64,000 nt of DNA from an uncultured SAR86 cluster bacterium (GTDB lineage Bacteria > Pseudomonadota > Gammaproteobacteria > Magnimaribacterales > D2472). The stretch is from assembly GCA_902557575.1 (NCBI GenBank), contig CACEAR010000001.1, positions 62,001 to 126,000 on the forward strand, read 5' to 3'. A program made the translations under genes and the position numbers. Positions 19,315-28,721 of this stretch are shown in pieces; the stretch's first letter is position 1, and every line of letters begins with the position of its first letter. Below the pieces are notes generated by a model. That model saw only the letters and a list, made by a program, of their open reading frames with translations. It ran no database searches and was not told the DNA's origin.

Positions 19315-19866
19315 ATGGCATTAACATATTCAAGCATGCTAGAGCTTGGCTCTAGCTTAGAGGAGTTTAAACTTCTAAATACAGTTAGCGGCAATGACTT
19401 TTCTTCAAATGAACTTGATGAAGCTAAACCTTCGTTAATAATGTTTATCTGTAATCATTGTCCATATGTCATTCATTATCATCAAGAAATTAAGCGTCTT
19501 GCTGGAGATTATGCTGAGATTCTTAATATGGTAGCTATCAGCTCAAATGATATAGAAAACTATCCTCAAGACGGGCCGGATAAGATGGGTGAGTTATGGA
19601 AAGACCTAGGACTATCATTCCCCTACTTATTTGATTCAACTCAGGAGATAGCTAAAAAATACAAGGCGGAATGTACACCTGAATTCTATCTTTTTAATCG
19701 CTCGCAACAGCTAGTATATCGAGGCAGGCTTGATGAAAGCTCACCTAATTCAGGCATTGAGCCAACTGGTAAAGATCTTAGAGATGCAATAGACAATCTC
19801 ATTGGTGGCAAAGAAATTAATTCTAATCAGCTTCCTTCAATGGGTTGCAACATAAAATGGTTTTAA
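19315..19866 (+). CDS. Thioredoxin-like / AhpC-TSA family protein
   Basis: 183 residues, one thioredoxin-fold domain with redox motif CNHC (Cys46, Cys49) in LIMFICNHCPYVIHY and the cis-Pro region CTPEFYLFNRSQQLVYRGRLD. This variant motif is common in redoxin-like proteins of marine bacteria. No signal peptide is seen, so it is cytoplasmic. It probably reduces disulfides or peroxides, but the partner is unknown. It converges with the phosphoesterase gene, with only 8 bp between stops. Confidence 0.85.
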   Translation: MALTYSSMLELGSSLEEFKLLNTVSGNDFSSNELDEAKPSLIMFICNHCPYVIHYHQEIKRLAGDYAEILNMVAISSNDIENYPQDGPDKMGELWKDLGLSFPYLFDSTQEIAKKYKAECTPEFYLFNRSQQLVYRGRLDESSPNSGIEPTGKDLRDAIDNLIGGKEINSNQLPSMGCNIKWF

Positions 19867-19874
19867 AAAAAATT

Positions 19875-21437
19875 TTAAGAGTTGTTTTCAATCAATAAGT
19901 TTGGTTGATCTTTACGTTTTTTAAGAAGAAATTCATCATATAGCTTTCCCGTTGCCGTATATGCGCGGAACCTAAGATTATCTTTGTTAATATCTATAAT
20001 TTGATAGAGCTGAGTATTTTCTCCAAGCTTTTTTGCATATGAACCTTTAGTAATTTCATACATTTTTGGTCCGCTTACTGAAACAACATGGACAGTGCCG
20101 ATTTCTGGATCATAAGCTTGCTGATAACCTGTTGGAATATTTTCAACTTTTTTTGCATCAATTAGGCCGGTACGAGAGTAGGTATGATCGTGCCCGCTTA
20201 AAACAAGATCAACTTTAAATTCATCAAGTAATGGTTTCCATAGTTGACGCATTTCTAAATTATCTCGATCTGATGCAGGAGAATATAGTGGATGGTGAAA
20301 TGTAATTATTGTCCAACGATTATCATTCTCTTCTAGAACTTTTCTAAGCCAATCTACTTGAATCTCCATTTCAATATTTGAATCAAGCGATATAAAACGA
20401 ACACCTTGGTAATCCAGATAGTATAAAGTCTCTTTTAATCGTTCATCGGGAACATTCTGGATTGGAAAAGAGAATTGTGGTCTCCAATGATTGCTAACCT
20501 TTTGAATACCATCCGGATTTTGAAGACGATCATATAGTGGAGCTTTGCCACCCAAAATTGGTTTATCTATAAGTTCTTCTTTTTTGTACCCCGTAATTAA
20601 TTCAATGCCCTCATCAGCATCTATTATTTCTCCAGAATCTTTAATCTTTATTGTTCCTGTTCTATTTTGAAAGTCTTCGATATCAACAATAAAGATCTCT
20701 GGATTATCATTGTTTAAAGATTCAATTTCGATATTGATAGGTTGGCCATCTTTGTTTGTCCATATTCTTTTAGTCTCAGAATCTTTTTGATATTCATGAT
20801 TGCCAGGGGTTGCTATTACAGGAATTGTTCCATTTACCCAATCAGGACCCTGATGCCATTCACCCCATTGTGAGTCCATATTGTGTTCATCAATTAAATC
20901 ACCAGCATGTAATGTAAATGCAGCTCTTGGTGCGTCACGAAAAGCTTCCCTAAAAACTCTTGACCAATGAGTTCTCACTTCATTTTGTGCGTCACCGAAA
21001 TAAATAAAACTGAAGGGATCTTCTGAAGAGCTTGCAGTTTTAAAGTGATAATACTCTGTCCAATTTACTCCATCTCCAACTCTATAAGCATATAGAGTAT
21101 TGGGTTGAAGATTCTTAAAAGTAACACTATGGTAATGAGCATCATTTATATCACTCTCGAAGTAACTTGTTTCTGCTTTAAACTCATCTGGCTTAAGCGC
21201 CCTCCCATTTGCATTTGCTATAGCAAGCTGTGCAAGCCCCACTTCGATAGATGTATCAGTTCTCCATGTTACTGCTTGGGTTGTTGCAGGATCATCATTC
21301 CAAGTTAAGACTACTCTATCTGGCAGAGGTGTTGGAGCATGTGCCATTTCGTCAGGATACTTCTCAATAGAAGAATTTGGATGCGATAGAAGAGTTATCG
21401 AAAAGAAGAAAGTTAAAAAATAAAAAAATCTGTGCAT
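19875..21437 (-). CDS. Purple acid phosphatase-like secreted metallophosphoesterase with PAS-like insertion
   Basis: 520 residues. Signal peptide at ~1-18, then an N-terminal Fn3-like domain (~35-135: DRVVLTWNDDPATTQAVTW, LQPNTLYAYRVGDG) as in purple acid phosphatases. The dimetal site motifs follow: FGDAQ (~148), HAGDLID (~177), PGNHEY (~211), FHHPLYS and SGHDHTY. Expected role: hydrolysis of phosphate esters in the periplasm or outside. Between PGNHEY and WRPQF there are ~95 extra residues, part of which (~261-296, GEIIDADEGIELITGYKKEE) looks like a PAS core. Its end is convergent with the thioredoxin-like gene. Confidence 0.85.
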   Translation of the reverse strand: MHRFFYFLTFFFSITLLSHPNSSIEKYPDEMAHAPTPLPDRVVLTWNDDPATTQAVTWRTDTSIEVGLAQLAIANANGRALKPDEFKAETSYFESDINDAHYHSVTFKNLQPNTLYAYRVGDGVNWTEYYHFKTASSSEDPFSFIYFGDAQNEVRTHWSRVFREAFRDAPRAAFTLHAGDLIDEHNMDSQWGEWHQGPDWVNGTIPVIATPGNHEYQKDSETKRIWTNKDGQPINIEIESLNNDNPEIFIVDIEDFQNRTGTIKIKDSGEIIDADEGIELITGYKKEELIDKPILGGKAPLYDRLQNPDGIQKVSNHWRPQFSFPIQNVPDERLKETLYYLDYQGVRFISLDSNIEMEIQVDWLRKVLEENDNRWTIITFHHPLYSPASDRDNLEMRQLWKPLLDEFKVDLVLSGHDHTYSRTGLIDAKKVENIPTGYQQAYDPEIGTVHVVSVSGPKMYEITKGSYAKKLGENTQLYQIIDINKDNLRFRAYTATGKLYDEFLLKKRKDQPNLLIENNS

Positions 21438-21514
21438 AACGGTATAGATTTTACTCGAAAAAATTTATGTAAGTGTGGCTAAGAAGAAACTTTTTGTATC
21501 AGGTTTGAAAAAGA

Positions 21515-21592
<78 letters not shown>

Positions 21593-21644
21593 AATTAAAT
21601 TGGAAGGAGCATTTTACCCTCCAAATGCAATCACAACAATACGT

Positions 21645-22319
21645 TTAGCTCTTTATAGATTTATATAGGCTAAAGTAGATGTACATCCAGGGGAGAATGC
21701 AAACATACTCTACAAGCCCTGCCCCAATAGTTCCTGCAACTGGATTGCCATCGAATATTACACCTGACATTAATGAGCCCGCTACAAGAGTAAGTACAAA
21801 AAATATAAAGGTTAAAAAGAAAAGGGTTGTTCCGTGTTCATCGGTTGCTTCCCATGAAGCTCTAAGAGAATCCATAACGCCCTTATCTTCAAACATAATA
21901 TATGCTGGGAAAAGGTAAACACGTCCCATAAAATAAAAGGCAGGAAGTATTAAAAGGATTGCTCCCAAGCCAATCAATAAGGATGAAAGAATAGTTGCTC
22001 CAAGCAATGGAAAGAATTTCTTAAACCCAGCAGATAATGCATTTATTGGATTAGAGGCCTCTTGCGACATAATTGATTGATAAGCAACCATCAATCCGCC
22101 AGTAAGAGATACACTGAGCACAATAGCAATAAGTGAAACTATCATAATGCTTGCTACGTTTCCGGACATATACTCGCTTATATCCATTGGATCCATTCCA
22201 TCAATAGGTATTAATAAATATGCGACTAGCATTTCACTCACCATTACTGGTAAAACTAGTAAAAATAGATATTGAAAGTTTTTAAGCGCAAATTCCCATG
22301 CTGCAATGAATTGATTCAT
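21645..22319 (-). CDS. YciC-like multispan membrane protein
   Basis: 224 residues with about six hydrophobic segments and a short N-terminus (MNQFIAAWEFALKNF). The segment KKFFPLLGATILSSLLIGLGAILLILPAFYFMGRVYLFPAYIMFEDKGVMDSLRASWEAT matches the pattern of UPF0259/YciC and glycerophosphodiesterase membrane-domain proteins: Pro in a membrane helix, then an amphipathic segment with S-R-A-S-W. Function unknown. It is divergent from the S9 peptidase gene with ~37 bp between starts. Confidence 0.65.
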   Translation of the reverse strand: MNQFIAAWEFALKNFQYLFLLVLPVMVSEMLVAYLLIPIDGMDPMDISEYMSGNVASIMIVSLIAIVLSVSLTGGLMVAYQSIMSQEASNPINALSAGFKKFFPLLGATILSSLLIGLGAILLILPAFYFMGRVYLFPAYIMFEDKGVMDSLRASWEATDEHGTTLFFLTFIFFVLTLVAGSLMSGVIFDGNPVAGTIGAGLVEYVCILPWMYIYFSLYKSIKS

Positions 22320-22356
22320 GTTTTTACCTCTAATTTATTGATAAGATATTGTATAC

Positions 22357-24465
22357 ATGAAACTATCCCGTATCTACTTTATAACCTTTATTTTTGTAGC
22401 AGGTTGCTCAAATATGAATAATGATGAAAATTACCCAGAATCTAGGAAAGATGGCACTGTTGAGGAGATCTTCGGAGTAACAGTTGAGGACCAATATAGG
22501 TGGCTTGAGGACTTCACATCGCCTGAATCTACCGCTTGGGAGCAAAATCAGAACAAATTTACTGAAAAATACCTAAAAAAAGGTCCTTTTACTCGAAAAA
22601 TTGGTAAAGATTTAGAAAAAGTATGGGATGGGGAGTCAATTAGTACTCCATATGTGCAAAATGATCGAATTTTTTACTATTTTAATGAGGGTGATTGGCA
22701 GCATAGCAAATTAATGATGAAAGACTGCCTTGAAGAATGTGGGGCAGAAGTATTAATTGATCCAAATTCATTTTCAGATGACGGAACATTCTCTTTGGGC
22801 GGAACTAGCATTAGTCCAGATGGAAAATGGATCGCATATTCAGTTTCGGATGGAGGATCAGATTGGCGCATTTGGAAAATTATGAACATAGAGACTCGAG
22901 AGCTTTTAGAGGAAACGATTAATTGGTCAAAATTTTCTGGAGCCGTTTGGGAAAAAAATAATTCAGGTTTTTATTATCAAAAATATTCTGAGCCAACAGA
23001 TGAGTTGTTAGCAGATATAAATGAACAACCAAAATTAATGTTTCATAAATTAGGTACATCACAAGATGAAGATGAGCTAATTTATGAAAATCCTGACCAG
23101 CCCAGATGGGGTTGGTCGATTTCGATCTCCGAAAATAATGCTCATAAAATTCTTTCGATCAGTGATGGGACAGAAGAAAAAAATAGAATCTATATTAAAT
23201 CTAATGATTCTGAAAATTTCATTCCAGTCATCGATGAGCTAATTGGTGAGTATGGATACATAACAAGCAAAGATGATGTTCTATTTTTCTACTCAACAGA
23301 AAATGCTCCTAATGGAAAAGTTTCAGCGCTAACAATTAAAAACGGATCTTACGTTTGGAATGACGTAATTAGTGAATCTGATTTTGCAATTCGTTCTGTC
23401 AATATAGTCAATGAAAAAATAGTTATTAATTATCTGGTAGATACCATTTCAAAAATTAAATTCTTCGACATGAATGGAAATCATCTGAATGATCTCAATT
23501 TTGAGCTAGCTGGAACAATAAGCGGATTTGGTGGCGGAATAGATAATAAAGAAACTTACTTTAATTTTTCTAACTACGTTACCCCGACAAAAATCTACAA
23601 GATAAATATGGAAGATTTCTCTTACGATGTTTTTTGGGAAGAGCGACTAGCAGATCATAATGTAGATGATTATGAGACAAAATTATGGTTTTATGAATCA
23701 AAAGATGGAACGAAAATACCACTGCATATCAGTAGTTTAAGTAATATTAATGTTGATGAAAATACACCAGTGTTGCTTTATGGATATGGAGGTTTTGATA
23801 TCTCAATTCTTCCTGGGTTTAGTAAAAGATTTCTATCTTGGATGAATCAAGGTGGCGTTGTTGCAGTTGCAAGTTTGCGAGGTGGTTCTGAGTATGGAGC
23901 AAAATGGCATGAGGATGGGATGCTCTTTAACAAGCAAAATGTCTTTGATGATTTTGCCTATGCTGCAAAATTTTTACATGCAACTGGAATTGGTTCTCCA
24001 GAGACAACTGCAATTGAGGGAAGATCAAATGGTGGACTTTTAGTTGGAGCAACTATGCTTCAAAATCCTGAGTTATTCAAAGTGGCTTTACCAGGAGTTG
24101 GAGTTATGGATATGCTGAGATTTCATAAGTTTACAATTGGCTGGGCGTGGACAAGCGACTATGGATCACCAGATGAAAAAGATGCTTTTTTAAATTTGTA
24201 TGAGTATTCGCCCTATCACAATATTCAAGATGGAGTATGTTATCCAACTACTTTAGTTTTTACTTCTAACAGAGATGATCGTGTTGTGCCATCCCACTCA
24301 TATAAATTTGCAGCCCGTCTTCAAGAAGCTCAAGGTTGTGAAAATAAAATTTTAATTAGAATTGAAGATCGAGCTGGACATGGTGCAGGTACTCCTCGAT
24401 CAAAACAGATTGAAGCAATATCTGAAATATATGGATTTGCTCTAAATGAAATTTCTAAGAAATAA
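22357..24465 (+). CDS. Prolyl oligopeptidase family (S9A) serine peptidase, lipoprotein
   Basis: 702 residues. The N-terminus is a lipoprotein signal with lipobox VAGC (~16). The propeller domain runs from ~30 (EEIFGVTVEDQYRWLED, the S9A opening) to ~430. The hydrolase domain contains GYGGFDISILPGFSKRFLSW, RGGSEYGAKWHEDG, nucleophile EGRSNGGLL, Asp in SNRDDRVVPSHSYK and His in DRAGHGAG. It cleaves short peptides after Pro, here anchored in the envelope, so probably feeding on proline-containing peptides. This fits with putA ~1.2 kb away. Confidence 0.92.
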   Translation: MKLSRIYFITFIFVAGCSNMNNDENYPESRKDGTVEEIFGVTVEDQYRWLEDFTSPESTAWEQNQNKFTEKYLKKGPFTRKIGKDLEKVWDGESISTPYVQNDRIFYYFNEGDWQHSKLMMKDCLEECGAEVLIDPNSFSDDGTFSLGGTSISPDGKWIAYSVSDGGSDWRIWKIMNIETRELLEETINWSKFSGAVWEKNNSGFYYQKYSEPTDELLADINEQPKLMFHKLGTSQDEDELIYENPDQPRWGWSISISENNAHKILSISDGTEEKNRIYIKSNDSENFIPVIDELIGEYGYITSKDDVLFFYSTENAPNGKVSALTIKNGSYVWNDVISESDFAIRSVNIVNEKIVINYLVDTISKIKFFDMNGNHLNDLNFELAGTISGFGGGIDNKETYFNFSNYVTPTKIYKINMEDFSYDVFWEERLADHNVDDYETKLWFYESKDGTKIPLHISSLSNINVDENTPVLLYGYGGFDISILPGFSKRFLSWMNQGGVVAVASLRGGSEYGAKWHEDGMLFNKQNVFDDFAYAAKFLHATGIGSPETTAIEGRSNGGLLVGATMLQNPELFKVALPGVGVMDMLRFHKFTIGWAWTSDYGSPDEKDAFLNLYEYSPYHNIQDGVCYPTTLVFTSNRDDRVVPSHSYKFAARLQEAQGCENKILIRIEDRAGHGAGTPRSKQIEAISEIYGFALNEISKK

Positions 24466-25650
24466 TTAGGTTTTAATTTTTAAGAATCTTCTCTTGCCAA
24501 CTTGGACAAGTAACTCTTGATTTTTTTCAATACTGAGTTTTGGGTCATAAATTTTTTCATCATTAATTTTTACTGCTCCTTGTTTAACTAAACGCATCGC
24601 TTCCGACGTGCTCTGAACTAGTCCAGATTCTTTAAGCAAGTTCCCAATCGCAATGTCATCATCCAAAGAAATTGAGAACGTTTCTATATCTTTTGGCTTT
24701 GCCCCTTTTTGGAATCTATCAAGAAAAGTATTTTTTGCATTTTCAGCATCTTCTTTGGAATGAAATCGCTCAATTATCTCTTCAGCAAGCAAAATCTTAG
24801 TATCTCGAGGGTTCATACCCGATTTCACCTCTTTTTTAAGCTCATTTACCTCATTTATTGGCCTAAAACTCAGTAATTCGAACCATCTCCACATCAAATC
24901 ATCAGAAATTGACATAATTTTGCCGAACATTTCATCAGGATCTTCATTGATACCAACATAATTATCTAAAGATTTAGACATTTTATTAATTCCATCCAAG
25001 CCTTCTAAAATAGGAAGAGTTATACAAACTTGAGGCTCTTGATCAAATGCCCTTTGCAGCTCTCTTCCCACAAGAAGATTAAATTTTTGGTCAGTCCCGC
25101 CCATTTCCACATCTGCCTTTAAAGCGATTGAGTCATAAGCCTGAATTAAAGGATATAAAAACTCGTGAATGGCAATTTGTTGATTTGCTTTGTAGCGTTT
25201 CGAAAAATCATCTCTTTCAAGCATACGGCCTAAATTATATTTTGATGCAAGCCCAATAATTCCATCGGCACCCAGATCTTCACACCACTCAGAGTTAAAT
25301 CTGATATCTGTTAAATCTTTATTTAAGATTTTAAATACTTGATCAGAGTAAGTTTTAGCATTTTTTTCAAGTTCCTCTTTATCAAGTGATGGACGTGTTT
25401 TGTTTTTGCCAGATGGGTCCCCTATTCTTCCAGTAAAATCTCCGATTAAAAAAACTACCTTATGACCGAGGTCTTGGAAGTGCCTCATCTTATTTAAGAT
25501 CACAGTGTGGCCAAGATGAAGATCGGGTGCAGTTGGGTCAAATCCAACTTTAACAGTTAGTTGTTTTTTAGATTTAAGTTTTGAAATAAGGTCGTCTTCA
25601 GTTAAGACCTCATCGATGCCTCGCTTTATTAATTCAAGAGATTCTTTCAT
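24466..25650 (-). CDS. tyrS: Tyrosyl-tRNA synthetase
   Basis: 394 residues, class I. The HIGH-type motif is in [14 protein letters not shown] near 40-50, and KMSKS is in [14 protein letters not shown] near 230. The C-terminal S4-like RNA-binding domain ([14 protein letters not shown]) is present. It charges tRNA-Tyr with tyrosine. The gene order tyrS, M23 peptidase, anmK, erpA is typical of Pseudomonas-like chromosomes; here putA lies between tyrS and the peptidase. Divergent from putA, with 35 bp between the starts. Confidence 0.97.
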   Translation of the reverse strand: MKESLELIKRGIDEVLTEDDLISKLKSKKQLTVKVGFDPTAPDLHLGHTVILNKMRHFQDLGHKVVFLIGDFTGRIGDPSGKNKTRPSLDKEELEKNAKTYSDQVFKILNKDLTDIRFNSEWCEDLGADGIIGLASKYNLGRMLERDDFSKRYKANQQIAIHEFLYPLIQAYDSIALKADVEMGGTDQKFNLLVGRELQRAFDQEPQVCITLPILEGLDGINKMSKSLDNYVGINEDPDEMFGKIMSISDDLMWRWFELLSFRPINEVNELKKEVKSGMNPRDTKILLAEEIIERFHSKEDAENAKNTFLDRFQKGAKPKDIETFSISLDDDIAIGNLLKESGLVQSTSEAMRLVKQGAVKINDEKIYDPKLSIEKNQELLVQVGKRRFLKIKT

Positions 25651-25685
25651 AAAAATTTTTCTCCATCATAGTATAAAATAACTTT

Positions 25686-28600
25686 ATGAAAGATTTCACA
25701 AAATTCCATTCAGATAAGGAAATTGCTAAATATTTAATAAGTGAATTTGATAACTCTAAAGAGAAAGAAATCTTTTCAGCAACAAAAAAAATAATCACTG
25801 AGTGTAGGAAAAATAAGTCAGGCAGAACACTACTAGATAAATTTCTAAGTGAGTATGGTTTAACAAATGATGAAGGCGTTGCCTTAATGTGTCTTGCTGA
25901 ATCTGTTCTAAGAATCCCAGATGACAACACAAAAGATGAACTAATATCTGAAAAGATTACAAACTCAAATTGGGTAGATCATATTAATCAGGCAGATAGC
26001 TTATTCGTTAATGCAGCTACTTGGGGCTTACTAATTGCAGGTAAAGTTATTCAGCCTCCAAGAGCATTATTTGATAATCCGCTTGAGTGGATAGGCAAAC
26101 TGACACAAAAAACTGGAGAGACTTCTGTGCGGCAAGCAATCACGACTGCAATGCAGATCTTGAGCAAAGAATTTGTAATGGGAAATGATTTTGATTCTGT
26201 TATCAAAAGTTCAAATCTGAAAAAGTCCATCCACAGCTTTGATATGCTTGGTGAAGCTGCAAGAACTAAATCACAAGCAGAAGGTTTCTATAATTCTTAT
26301 GTTGAGGCGATTGAAAGGGTTGCTAAACTTAATAGAGAGTTTGGAATCAATCATGGAGTATCAATAAAGCTTTCAGCACTTCATCCAAGATACGAAACTC
26401 TCAAATATGAATTAACAAAAAAAGAGATCCTCAACTCAATCCTAAGCCTAGTTAACCTCGCATATCAAAATGATGTAGAGATAACAATTGATGCTGAAGA
26501 ACAACACAGGCTCTCTATAAGTCAAGATTTGATTGAAGAAGTTGCTATGAGTAAAAGAATAAATGATTGGAATGGATTGGGTTTTGCTATTCAAGCTTAT
26601 GGGAAGAGAGCATCAAATGTTGTCAATTGGGCGAATGAGTTGTGCTCTAAAAGAGAAAAAATGCATGTCAGGCTGACAAAAGGCGCTTATTGGGATGGAG
26701 AAATAAAATTCTCTCAAGCCGGAGGTCATGAGGGGTTCCCAGTCCTTGTTAATAAAAGTCTTACTGACCTTAACTATTTATTTATTGCCTCAAAGCTTCT
26801 TGGCTCAGATAATCTGAAGCCTAAGTTTGCTACTCATAATGCTCATTCTATAGCCTCGATTTACTTTATGGCCGAAGAGAAAGAATATGAATTCCAAAGA
26901 CTTTTTGGAATGGGAGAGCTACTTTATAAGTCTGCAGATAAGGTTCTAGGAGGAATACCTTCCGCCGGAATATATGCACCCATTGGTCCATATAAAGATC
27001 TGCTCCCATATTTAGTAAGAAGACTGCTTGAAAATGGTGCTAACAGCTCATTTGTGAATAACTTACTTAATCCAGAAGTGAGTCCAGATGATCTAGCAGA
27101 AGATCCAGTTAAATCTGTAAAAAAAGCTATTGATAAACTTCAACATGAAAAAATAGTAAACCCATCAGATATCTTCTCTCCAAGAGTTAATTCATCTGGA
27201 TATGACTTAAGCGAACCTAAGAATCTACTTGACTTAAAATCTGACCTTTTGAAATTTGATAATTTAAAAGTTGAGGCAAAAAACTTTTGTAGCGAAATTA
27301 ATGAATCTAAAAATGAGAAACGATACTCAATAGCTAATGGAAATGAGATTGGGGATTGTTCTTTTGCAGATATAGCAAATGAATTAAATTTCCAACAATG
27401 CACTGAATGGAAAAATACTCCTGTTAGCGAGAGAGCAGATATCTTTTATAGAATTGCTGATAATTTAGAGAAAGATTCTACAAAATTCTTATATTACTTA
27501 ATTCATGAAGCCGGGAAAACATACAAAGATTCCTATGATGAAATTAGGGAGGCAGTCGATTTTCTTAGATATTATGCAGACAATGCTAAAAGTCTTTTAA
27601 GCGAACCCAACAACCTCAATGGTCCAACAGGTGAATCTAATCAACTTTTCTACCAGTCAAAAGGTACTTTTGTGTGCATCAGCCCATGGAATTTCCCGCT
27701 TGCCATTTTTGCAGGCCAAATAGCCGCGGCTCTTGTAACAGGAAATTCAGTTATATCAAAGCCGTCTGAGCATACTCCAATCATTGCGACCATGATGATT
27801 GAGCTTTTTTATAAAAATGGTGTACCAAAATCTGCATTAAAATTAATTCAGGGAGATGGCTCAATAGGTTCAAAACTAATTTCATTTGATCACATTTCTG
27901 GAGTTGCCTTTACGGGATCCTCAGCAACTGCAAAGAAAATTAATCTCCAGTTGGCTAAAAAAGATGGCCCTATCTCTTCTTTAATTGCTGAAACTGGTGG
28001 CCTTAATGCAATGTTTATAGATTCCAGCTCTCTTCATGAGCAGGTTGTCGATGACATAATGCGATCTTCCTTTAATAGTGCTGGGCAAAGATGTTCTGCT
28101 TTGAGGTTAGCAATTATTCATGAGAGTATTTTTGATGATCTGGTAGAGATGATTAAAGATGCAATGGCTGAACTCACTGTTGGTAATCCCGAAGACTTCC
28201 ACTGTGATGTGGGTCCAATTATCGATGAAAGATCAAGAAATATGCTTCTTGAATATATTTCAGAATGTTCAAACAATGGATATCAAGTTTTTAGCCATAA
28301 TCAAGCTCCTGATGGTAATTTTGTTTCGCCTACCTTGATTGAATTAAATTCGATTGATGATATAAATGAAGAAAAGTTTGGACCGATACTTCATGTCATC
28401 AAATACAAAACTGATGAGCTTGATCAAATTCTAACTGCTCTTAAGAATAAACAATATGGTTTAACCATGGGTGTCCATTCTAGAATTGAATCAAAGGCAG
28501 ACGACATCATAAATAAATCTATTGCTGGAAATACTTATATTAATAGAGATATTGTGGGTGCTGTTGTCGGCTCTCAACCATTTGGAGGAACTGGTTTATC

Positions 28601-28721
28601 AGGGACTGGATTCAAGGCTGGTGGCCCAAACTACTTACTCCAATTTGTTGATGAGAGATCGATAACTAAAAATACAGTTGCTTTTGGTGGCAATGCCGAA
28701 ATACTCAATTTAGAAGACTGA
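25686..28721 (+). CDS. putA: Bifunctional proline dehydrogenase / P5C dehydrogenase PutA
   Basis: 1011 residues. The PutA helical arm (~60-150: ALMCLAESVLRIPDD) is followed by the FAD-dependent proline dehydrogenase barrel (~170-470: GVSIKLSALHPRYE, RLTKGAYWDGEIK, FATHNAHS). An aldehyde dehydrogenase domain (~530-1000) has PWNFPLAIF, FTGSSATAKKI, the Glu of ETGGLNAM and the catalytic Cys of SAGQRCSALRL. It oxidises proline to glutamate in two steps with substrate channelling. There is no N-terminal ribbon-helix-helix, so it is not a PutA repressor. Its last base overlaps the next ATG. Confidence 0.96.
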   Translation: MKDFTKFHSDKEIAKYLISEFDNSKEKEIFSATKKIITECRKNKSGRTLLDKFLSEYGLTNDEGVALMCLAESVLRIPDDNTKDELISEKITNSNWVDHINQADSLFVNAATWGLLIAGKVIQPPRALFDNPLEWIGKLTQKTGETSVRQAITTAMQILSKEFVMGNDFDSVIKSSNLKKSIHSFDMLGEAARTKSQAEGFYNSYVEAIERVAKLNREFGINHGVSIKLSALHPRYETLKYELTKKEILNSILSLVNLAYQNDVEITIDAEEQHRLSISQDLIEEVAMSKRINDWNGLGFAIQAYGKRASNVVNWANELCSKREKMHVRLTKGAYWDGEIKFSQAGGHEGFPVLVNKSLTDLNYLFIASKLLGSDNLKPKFATHNAHSIASIYFMAEEKEYEFQRLFGMGELLYKSADKVLGGIPSAGIYAPIGPYKDLLPYLVRRLLENGANSSFVNNLLNPEVSPDDLAEDPVKSVKKAIDKLQHEKIVNPSDIFSPRVNSSGYDLSEPKNLLDLKSDLLKFDNLKVEAKNFCSEINESKNEKRYSIANGNEIGDCSFADIANELNFQQCTEWKNTPVSERADIFYRIADNLEKDSTKFLYYLIHEAGKTYKDSYDEIREAVDFLRYYADNAKSLLSEPNNLNGPTGESNQLFYQSKGTFVCISPWNFPLAIFAGQIAAALVTGNSVISKPSEHTPIIATMMIELFYKNGVPKSALKLIQGDGSIGSKLISFDHISGVAFTGSSATAKKINLQLAKKDGPISSLIAETGGLNAMFIDSSSLHEQVVDDIMRSSFNSAGQRCSALRLAIIHESIFDDLVEMIKDAMAELTVGNPEDFHCDVGPIIDERSRNMLLEYISECSNNGYQVFSHNQAPDGNFVSPTLIELNSIDDINEEKFGPILHVIKYKTDELDQILTALKNKQYGLTMGVHSRIESKADDIINKSIAGNTYINRDIVGAVVGSQPFGGTGLSGTGFKAGGPNYLLQFVDERSITKNTVAFGGNAEILNLED

